The translations under genes and the position numbers were made by a program. Of a stretch of 64,000 bases of DNA, positions 55,513 to 64,000 are shown piece by piece (positions within the stretch are counted from its first letter, which is position 1; the number at the start of each line of letters is the position of its first letter). The notes beneath the pieces were generated by a model that saw nothing but the letters and a program-made list of their open reading frames with translations, searched no databases and was not told the origin of the DNA. The DNA is from Diphasiastrum complanatum (taxonomy: Eukaryota; Streptophyta; Lycopodiopsida; Lycopodiales; Lycopodiaceae): positions 8,885,426 through 8,949,425 of the forward strand of contig CM055097.1 in NCBI GenBank assembly GCA_029204225.1. Direction: 5' to 3'.

Positions 55513-57440
55513 ATGTATTGTTTGATTCAGGCAATACTCATAACTTTATTAATTCTCGTCCATAAACTCCAGGTACCTACCAAGCCAAGTGACCATAGAT
55601 ATGTGGTTAAGCTTGTGTCCGGTGTAGATATTGAAGTTTTTGATGTAATAGTTCCGAAGTTGGAGCTAGATCTTCAAGGCCATGTTGAGAAAGTTAATTT
55701 CCATGTTCTAAACCTGGGCCAATCGGACATAATTTTAGGCTATGAGTGGTTCTTTAGCAAATCTGATAGTTTGCACATTGATTTTAAAAAGCATGAATTA
55801 CAGTTCATGGATTCTAGTGGTAAAGTAGTATCCATTTTTGGTGATGATGCTAGAACTCAATTTCCGATGATTACATCGGCCGAATTAATAAAGGAAACTC
55901 ATAATTTTGATTGTTACTATCTTGTTTTTTAAATCTTGCTTAAGTGGAATTGTTTCTAAGTCTTCAGATGTGAATGGTAGTACTAAATCAATTATTGATG
56001 GTAATTTCATTGTGAATGATGAAAGTCAGTATTGTAATTTAAATCATGAACATGAAGAGAAACAGTTGTTAGTAGATTTAAAGCAAGAGTTTGGTGATGT
56101 TTTTCCTAGTGAACTTCTGCATGGTCTACCTCCGTCTAGGTCAGTAGATCATAAGATAGAATTAGTTCTGGGTAGTCAACCCATCTTCCAACAACCTTAT
56201 CGATTTAGTCTGAAGGAAGAGGAGGAAGTGACTCGGCAAATTGAGGAGTATATTTGAATGGGTCACATTTGACCTAGTAAGTCACCATGGGGAGCGTCGG
56301 TTCTTCTAAAGGATAAGAAAGACGGTACTTTCCAGATGTGCATAGACTACAAGGGGTTGAATAAGGTTACCATTAAGAACAAATATCCTCTGCCTAGGAT
56401 GGACGATCTAGTTGATCATTTGGGTGGAGTATTTTACTAAAATTGATTTGCGAACCGGATATCATCAGATTCGAATTCATCCGGGAGGTGTATCTATGAC
56501 GGGTTTTAGGACTAGATTTGTTCATTATGAATTTTTGGTGTTATCGTTTCGATTAACTAATGCTTCGGCCACTTTTATTTCGTCCATATCTGGAAAAGTT
56601 TGTTGTAGTGTTTTTAGATGATATACTCATCTATAGTAAAACACTCAAAGAGCATAAGAAGCATCTTAGGACTGTCTTGAGGATTTTGAGACAGGAGAAG
56701 CTTTATGCTAAAGAGTTGAAGTGTGAGTTCTTTAAGAAATAATTGTTGTATCTGGGTCATGTCATATCTTGGAAGGGAATTATGATTGATCGAGAAAAGA
56801 TTAAAACAGCTCTGGATTGGCCAATTCCGAAAACGGTAAGGGAACTTCAATCTTTTTTGGGATTTATTGTTTTCTTTCGTAGATTCATCTTGGATTATTC
56901 GAGGATTGCTGCACCTCTCAACAGTGCGTTGAAGGGGATAATTACTCGAAAGGGTAGGCCGAGTCCACCTGTCGTGAGGAATGAGACATTGGATGCAAGT
57001 TTTAATAAACTCAAGGAACTTATTGTCTCGGCACTAGTTTTGATCATAGCGGATTTTGACAAACCTTTTTTGGTTAAAGTGGATGCTAGTGATTATGTGG
57101 TTGGTGTAGTTCTTCTACAAGAGGGGAGGCCAGTTGTTTTTGAGAGTAAGAAGTTCTCTGATGCACAGACTAGGTATACAAATCAAGAAAAAGAACTTTT
57201 TGCGATTGTGCATGCATTGAAGACGTGGAGACACTATTTATATGATAGTCAATATATAGTGTGCTCAAATCACCAACCATTAAAGTATTTTTATAATCAA
57301 AAAGACCTTAGGGGTTGAAAGGCTCGATGGGCTGAGTTGATGCAAGAATTCGACTTTGATTTGAGATATATAAAAGGATCATCAAATCATATCGCGGATG
57401 CCTTAAGTCGGATTGGAGAGGTGAATGAATTGTCATTCAC
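55513..57440 (+). pseudogene. Gypsy protease, RT and RNase H
   Basis: Protease: FDSGNTHNFIN in the 55520-55555 region (DSG loop) and LGQSDIILGYEWF. RT: DHKIELVLGSQPIFQQPYRF, then an interrupted [19 protein letters not shown] (56290-56360), [11 protein letters not shown] and [19 protein letters not shown] (FLDD near 56610). A ~30-base deletion near 56578 removes QQMMN-type residues. RNase H: VDASDYVVGVVLLQEGRP, KELFAIVHALKTWRHYLYD, and [13 protein letters not shown] at the end. Several stops. Confidence 0.85.
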
Positions 57441-57639
57441 TCACCAGTGTCCATAGGGATCATTGAGAGTTTGCAGCCGTTATGCTGTCAGATTGGTAAG
57501 CGCTTACTTTCATTGTGATTTGTCATACTCCCTAGTGCTCAGGGGCTAGATCGGACGGTCCAGGTTTGGTTAGGACGGTTTCGTCCACTGCACTCCCTTA
57601 TTGTGTTCTTGGTGCTCAATCTTGATTGGAGGTCTTGGG

Positions 57640-57740
57640 GGATGTTCACGCGAGGATCTGCATTTTTGGTAAGAGAACTTGTTTATTCTCGCGTGATTCC
57701 GATATGTACGGATATTTGATGATGTGGTATAAGTTCTATT
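57640..57740. repeat. Minisatellite unit right of the gypsy element
   Basis: CACGCGAGGATCTGCATTTTTGGTAAGAGAACTTG and GATGTGGTATAAG match the 53506-53705 array. A further partial unit is at 58120-58180. Confidence 0.7.
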
Positions 57741-57791
57741 TGCCTTTGTTGCAAATGTCTATGTTAGATTAACCACCCCTTTGTGTAAGGT

Positions 57792-57846
57792 TAAGGGTTT
57801 GGAAGACAAGGCTTAACCTTGTAGAGGTTCAAATCCTCTTCCCTTA
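57792..57846 (+). other. tRNA-like 55-mer lacking a D arm
   Basis: TAAGGGT at the start pairs with TCCCTTA at the end (6 of 7). ACAAG/CTTGT can form an anticodon-type stem with loop GCTTAAC. AGAGG-TTCAAAT-CCTCT is a perfect T arm with the typical TTCAAAT loop. D arm and variable loop are missing and no Pol III A box remains. It may be a decayed tRNA, possibly of organelle origin. Confidence 0.35.
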
Positions 57847-58900
57847 AACTATTAAAATAAAAAATAAAAAACTTGAAGTTGGTTCTGAAATTTGCTTTTA
57901 TGCTTTTTTCAAATTTGAAAATGCAAATTAAAAAGAACTCAATTATGAAATAAAAATGCAAGCTCTTAGTCTTTATAGAATCATAAGCAAGATATGAACA
58001 TTCCAACAGATTCTATGCAAAGAGTAGTTCAATTTCGCTTTTGACCTCATCTCTATCAAAGTTCAGATAAGAAAGTTACGGTAGATCAAAGATTTATAGT
58101 ACAAGATAAGCATTTGATGACAGGGCATTTGATGATGTGGAATATCTCCACCACGCGAGGATCCACATTCTGGTAAAAAATAAGGACTTTGTATGCTTAA
58201 AATACCATACTTCTTACTTTTTTGGTCTACAATTTCCAATTTCCGTTAATTATTACTTATAAGCTGTCCATCGTCATGGTTTTCAATAAATGGTCTTAGA
58301 CAGCATGGATATGCGTAAGCCACACAGTTCTTACATAAGGATTGGAATGGCTCGGATCTACCCCAATACCTCGTAAAAACCACGAGAACCTATCCACAAT
58401 AAAGTCCTATCTACCATTGGGCGAAGCTGTAATTTTGATAGACGAGAGTCTATTCAGAATAACACTATTTAACCATGGCTATAGTAAATCATGCCCATTC
58501 AGATGCCATATCATATTTATGGTGAGATACGATTGGAAAGCATGGATATATGCTCAGAAGTATGGGCTGCTTCTCGAAGCAACCGTCACATGGGTTAGAA
58601 TGGCATGGATTTGCCTCTAACACTACCACACATGTCCACACCATATCTTTTAGCGAGTTAAAAATATATACGGTTAAAAAAATATTCATACTTTTGCTCA
58701 TAAACTGATATGGACCAATGCCCATAAAGTGATAAGCATGGCACAAGCCACAATGACATTTGTTTTGGGACTTTGACCTAAAAAAGAGTAATCTTTTTTG
58801 GTGTTTTTTAATGGTCCTAGTTTTAGGCCAAAATCATTGATTTTTTTAATAAATCTCTACAAAAAAAAAACATTAAAAGCCAAAAAATGCATATTTTGAA
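57847..58900. other. AT-rich, no gene seen
   Basis: It contains only the partial minisatellite unit at 58120-58180 and poly-A/T runs. The leader of the following copia element may begin in its right part. Confidence 0.45.
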
Positions 58901-59040
58901 TAAAGAACTACAAGTTTTTTGTTGCAAACTTCATAAAACTCCTACAAGAGGAGATCAGAAGATCAGCATCATCCTCAAAAAATCAGAAGTTTAGATCCAA
59001 GAGATCTACAAAGTCAGGCTCTACTGACAAGAAGAGCAAC

Positions 59041-59777
59041 GTGCAGTTTGGACCAAATTCCGGTTCAGGATCAAATTCAAGCTCTTCATCATTCCAACTA
59101 GTCCATAAACTTTTCTGCAGATACTGTAAGAGGACTGGCCACGAAATCAAGGACTGCCGAACTTTGAAGTACAACAACGAAAAGAAGAAGCAGTTCCAAC
59201 AACAAGCACATAGTGCTACAACCAGTCACTCAAATCAACAAGAAGAAGAAGAAGATGATGAAGCAGCCTTCATGACCAAAGTCGAAGAACAATAGGATAT
59301 CGATTCCTTGTATCTAGACTCCGGAGCAACTCAACACATGACTCACCATCGCGACTGGTTCAAAGACTACAAGTCATTCACCCACTCTCGAGTTGTCAAC
59401 TTGAAAACAACTCATCACATTCAATCGAAGGTGAAGGAACAGTCAGAGTTGAATTCAAAAAGGGTGAAGTCAAGTTGTTGTCCAACGTTCTCCATGTTCC
59501 AAATCTGACAAAGAATCTGCTCTCAGTTAGCAGAATCATTGATTCAGGTCAGAGGGTCGAATTCGATACAGAAGGCTACACAATTCTTGACAAATCCCCG
59601 AAGGTTCTAGCCTATGGAAGAAGAAGCGGCTATCTGTACAAACTCGGCCATTGCTATTCTTCAGTCAAGCTCTTCACACAGCCACTTCTGAATCAACAGA
59701 TATGTTGTGGCATTTTAGACTTGGCCATCTTAACTTCAACAGTCCAACAAACCACTTCTTGTAATAGCAATTCCTAG
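59041..59777 (+). pseudogene. Copia gag end, protease and GAG-pre-integrase
   Basis: Frames 59041-59295, 59308-59508 and 59475-59777 follow one another with two shifts. Motifs in order: CCHC knuckle, QEEEEDDEAAF acidic patch, LDSGATQHMT protease site, LSNVLHVPNLTKNLLSVSR and YGRRSGYLYKLGH. In a shifted frame LWHFRLGHLNFNS marks the start of integrase. Confidence 0.85.
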
Positions 59778-60104
59778 TCCTGATACTGATCATTAAGTTA
59801 CTAGCCGTACAAGAATAAATTTGTTCTACACACCCATCATCCCTACCCATGAATGTTTTCGAAATTAACTTCCCTTGTCTCTTCTAACATGATTGATCCC
59901 TACAATCCTTAGAAGGCTCCAACGGTATCCCAAATATCCTATCAATCCAAAGTCTAGATCCTCCATCTATAGGTATAACGAATTCCTCTTGGAGTCAACA
60001 CTGTATATGTTTCTCCTAAAATAGCCTTTCTATTACCCTTCTCCTTCTTTTTTTTATAAAAAACTTCTCAAGTTTCCAATAGGTATTTTATCACTCTAAA
60101 AATG

Positions 60105-61568
60105 TCAAGTCAGAGTCTAGTACAAGATCTGCCGATAGTCAGCAAGTCAACTTCTCCATGCGAAAGTTGTATTATCAGCAAGCATGCTAGAAGTCCCTTC
60201 AGTTCAGACTCAATTCACACATCCAAGGGCTTGCATGACCTTGTACACAATGACATTTGTGGCCCAATGTAGACTGCTTCCACAGGGGGAGCTCTCTATT
60301 TCCTTACATTCATCGACGACTTCTCCCAGACCACTTTCCTCAATGGAACCATTGAAGAATAAATCTACATGTCACGGCCAGAGGGATACGAACTCAACAA
60401 CAAGCAACAGCACCTTGTATGCAAAATCCACAAGGCGCTAGATGGGCTGAAACAGTCACCTAGAGCATGGTTCCAGAAGATCAACGCATTTTTGATAGAG
60501 AATGGTTTCATTCCAAACTCGACAGACTCGAATGTCTATTTCAAGTCTGTATCAGATTACTTCATCATCATCACTCTCTACGTAGATGATACACTCTTAT
60601 TCAGTAATAATCTGAATCTGATGAAGGATACAAAATGCATGCTGGCCCAGAAATACAAGATGACTGAGATGGGTCCAGCCCAGTATTGTCTTGGAATCCA
60701 AATTCAACGAGATCAACCCAGTAGACTGATATTTATCAGTCAGCAACGATATCTCAACGTGCTGAAAAAGTATGGAATGGCCAACTGCAAACCCAGTCTC
60801 TTTCCACTCGACCCTGGACTAAAGCTATCAAAGGGACAGTCTCCTCAAACTGAGGCAAAAAAAGAGGAGATGAAGTGCTACCCATTTCAATCCTTCATCG
60901 GTTGACTGATGTACGCAATGATCTGCACGCGACCAGACCTAACATATTCGGTCGATACACTCAGCCAGTTCCTGTCAAATCTAGGCGTAGCTCATTGGAA
61001 AGCACTAACAAAGGTCATGAAGTACATCCAAGCAATGACAACTCTCAGCATCTGCTACGGAGGCAGCCAAACTGCCAACATCCTTGAAGCCTACACAGAT
61101 GCGGATTGGGCAGGAGATGTCGACACCAGAAAATCAACTTCTGGATTTGTATTCTTATACAACCAAGGCCCAATCTCATGGAACAACCAGAAGCAGACCT
61201 CAGTTGCATTATCATCAACGGAGTCCGAATACATAGTTGCCACAAATCCAACCAAAGAGGTGATCTGGCTCAGGCAACTGCTTGCAGACCTCACTCTTAC
61301 ACAAACACTTCCTACAACAATCTATTGTGACAATCAAAGCACAATCGCGCTTTCTCTCAATCCGACATTTCACTCTCGAAGCAAACATATAGAAATCAGG
61401 TATCATTACCTTAGAGAGAAAGTGCACAGTAAGGAAGTAGAATTGATCTTCTGCAGAATAAACTACATGGCAACAAATTACTTCACAAAAGCTCTATCAA
61501 AGGAGCAACATCTAAGATTTAACAATATGTTAAATCTGAAGTTCAAAGTTTTTCAGGATCCACATTAA
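60105..61568 (+). pseudogene. Copia integrase start fused to RT and RNase H
   Basis: 60105-60360 reads CESCIISKHARSPF and DLVHNDICGPM, then a stop and FLTFIDDFSQTTF. A deletion joins this to RT at MSRPEGYELNNKQ (60369). RT has LDGLKQSPRAWFQKINAFL and the catalytic YVDD (LYVDDTLLF, near 60580). One TGA at 60903 separates the next frame (60909-61568). RNase H follows with YTDADWAGDVDTRKSTSGF, ALSSTESEYI, IYCDNQSTIAL and SKHIEIRYHYLREKV. Apart from that stop this end is the best-preserved copia coding sequence here. Confidence 0.88.
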
Positions 61569-61575
61569 GCGGGAG

Positions 61576-62463
61576 TGTTAGATTTTTTATGCTCAGCTTT
61601 AAACAAAATCGTCCAAGTAATGAGCATCCTGAAAAATTGAAGGCCGACTTCATATTTTCGAACCTTCACATTTTTCTTTCTTTTACCTTAAAACAATTTT
61701 TTAGGCACCTTCGCCCTTTTTCGCTCCTTAGTGAAAAAATGCGACACACTGGCCAAGTGGCCTGAATGCCTTAGAAATCATTTTTAAAAGCATGTTCTTC
61801 TTTTTTGCCTTTTTGTTGTCTGTAAATCTAAGACACCTTCGTCTTCTTCACTGCCTTTAGTTTAAGGCACCTTCGCCTTCTTCTCTACCTTCTGTAAAAG
61901 GCACTTTTTGGCTTTTTCGCCTTCTTCGTTGCCTTGAATCTATGGGCGCCTTAGGGATTTACATACCTTTAGTGTAAGGGCACCTTCAGGAGTTGCAAAC
62001 CTTCAGTCTAATGGCACCTTCGGCTTTTTCGCATTTTGCTACATTGGCTGACCGACGTTGCCAACTTATCAGCAACCCTAAAACAGCTAGACAACCAAAT
62101 ATCCCAAAGGCGGTTGGTGGTTACCAACTTTGTACATATGCAAATACTGGCATAAATAGCATTAAAGGCTTGTAAGATATTTAGTTCCTCGACACTTGTA
62201 AATCTATATATTAGCTGATTCAAGCTATGTAAGTGTCAATTTGAGTTAATTGAGTTAATTGAATAACTCTTTCAATCAGAGTTTTTTGTAGCTAGCATTA
62301 TCACGCTCAGCAAGTTGAAGTTCTTACTTCAAGCTATTGTACTCACTGATGATATTAATTAGAGTGCAATTTTTGTCTCACTACTGCATTGTTCATTTGC
62401 GCATTCTGTATGAATTCTTCTACTTGAATAATTCTGCTGCTAACTGTTGCATTTCCGTTCCTA
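61576..62463 (+). repeat. 3' LTR of the copia element, with internal GGCACCTTCG repeats
   Basis: Starts right after the polypurine stretch. Between ~61700 and 62040 the phrase GGCACCTTCGCCTTTTTCG and variants recur at least six times. The end at ~62463 is a guess from the TTCCTACA sequence; no second LTR exists here to prove it. Confidence 0.6.
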
Positions 62464-62713
62464 CACGCCACGCTCAATCTGCGAGCTTCCACTGCCTCTC
62501 ACGCCCACACGCGATTTTACGACAACACCCACTTCACGTCCTCCTCCTTTGGCAGCACCCACTTCAGTGGCTCCTCCATTGGCAGCACCCAAGATATACC
62601 AATACCGGCCACCGCAACATGTAGTCTATCATCCATCGTGGGACCAAATGTATAAATTTCCATGTTCTAAGCTACAAAAACGGATGTGCTTTATCGCTGC
62701 TATGCTAGCATGA
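62464..62713 (+). other. Proline/Ala-rich open stretch, unidentified
   Basis: The frame reads PPPLAAPTSVAPPLAAP and then IYQYRPPQHVVYHPSWDQM before a stop at 62713. The Pro-Ala unit is duplicated. It may be part of another element; no family recognised. Confidence 0.25.

Positions 62714-64000
<1,287 letters not shown>

Larger units (their letters stand above)
53706..57640 (+). mobile_element. Ty3/gypsy element, decayed, inserted in the minisatellite
   Basis: The 5' LTR starts TGTTACGGCCCTAATGG at 53706 (after ...CGCTAT). Its region ACCCGTGTCCATAGGGATCATTGAGAG...GGTAAGCGC recurs at 57446-57510 as part of a truncated 3' LTR. Between them are gag, knuckle, protease, RT and RNase H; integrase is missing. 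Both LTRs diverge after TGTGATTTGTC, so their inner ends are rearranged. A G-run of ~17 lies at 54139-54155. Confidence 0.8.
58900..62463 (+). mobile_element. Ty1/copia element with intact-looking RT/RNase H end and 3' LTR
   Basis: Gag end with knuckle (CRYCKRTGHEIKDC, 59120-59160), protease (LYLDSGATQHMTHH, 59310-59350) with a proper DSG triad, a GAG-pre-integrase piece (59475-59760), about 330 bases of unrelated sequence (59778-60105), the integrase start (60105-60360), then directly the second half of RT and RNase H (60369-61568). A polypurine-like AAGCGGGAG precedes the 3' LTR TGTTAGATTTTTTATG at 61576. The LTR end is taken at TTCCTACA (~62463). No 5' LTR was found. Confidence 0.8.

Overview
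The window is nuclear DNA of a land plant with a repeat-rich genome. It is dominated by decayed Ty1/copia and Ty3/gypsy LTR retrotransposons, long dinucleotide microsatellites and small palindromes. One complete, conserved host gene can be assembled: a seven-exon minus-strand gene (30351-50776) for a SYP2-clade Qa-SNARE (SYP21/22/23 type, prevacuolar/vacuolar syntaxin, 275 aa). Its sequence is clearly plant but fairly far from the Arabidopsis protein, and two introns are very large and full of retroelements. That suggests a fern or another non-flowering vascular plant; this placement is inference.

Layout. 1-7284: pieces of a gypsy family whose LTRs are near-palindromes (two plus-strand copies at 1194-1926 and 6230-7284, one minus-strand copy at 1-434), with a deleted copia element (2468-6066, target duplication GAGGC) inserted between them. 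7638-13087: a minus-strand gypsy element with both LTRs, an initiator-Met-type primer site and a near-perfect target duplication, lacking most of gag and the RT core. 13.9-16.0 kb: a possible small two-exon minus-strand gene with a mitochondrial-type N-terminus. 16.6-18.6 kb: microsatellites, including a compound AT/AC tract of almost 600 bp. 18.6-19.0 kb: a cluster of CACGTG-like sites. 19.5-20.8 and 23.9-24.1 kb: two damaged copies of an unidentified coding sequence flanking a plus-strand copia remnant (21.4-23.8 kb). 24.6-30.3 kb: LTR scraps, a GT minisatellite, a hairpin, and otherwise AT-rich sequence without genes.

30.3-51.7 kb is the syntaxin locus. Intron 2 (12.9 kb) holds a 5.4-kb chromovirus-type gypsy element (38115-43494, target duplication GTGCA) and a plus-strand copia element that is interrupted by a gypsy segment and by a solo LTR with target duplication TGGTC. 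Intron 3 (5.1 kb) holds gypsy fragments and a copia LTR. A likely 5'UTR intron and a GC-richer promoter lie at 50.8-51.7 kb.

52.1-52.8 kb: a frameshifted remnant of an unusual reverse-transcriptase-like protein. 53.5-58.2 kb: a minisatellite split by a plus-strand gypsy element, followed by a tRNA-like 55-mer. 58.9-62.5 kb: a plus-strand copia element with well-kept RT/RNase H and a repeat-rich 3' LTR. 63.3 kb: a pure AG tract of about 100 bp. I found no CRISPR, rRNA or prokaryote-type operon, and no convincing new multi-gene system. The most informative objects are the transposon-inflated syntaxin gene, the palindromic LTR family, the copia/gypsy mosaic and the RT-like remnant.
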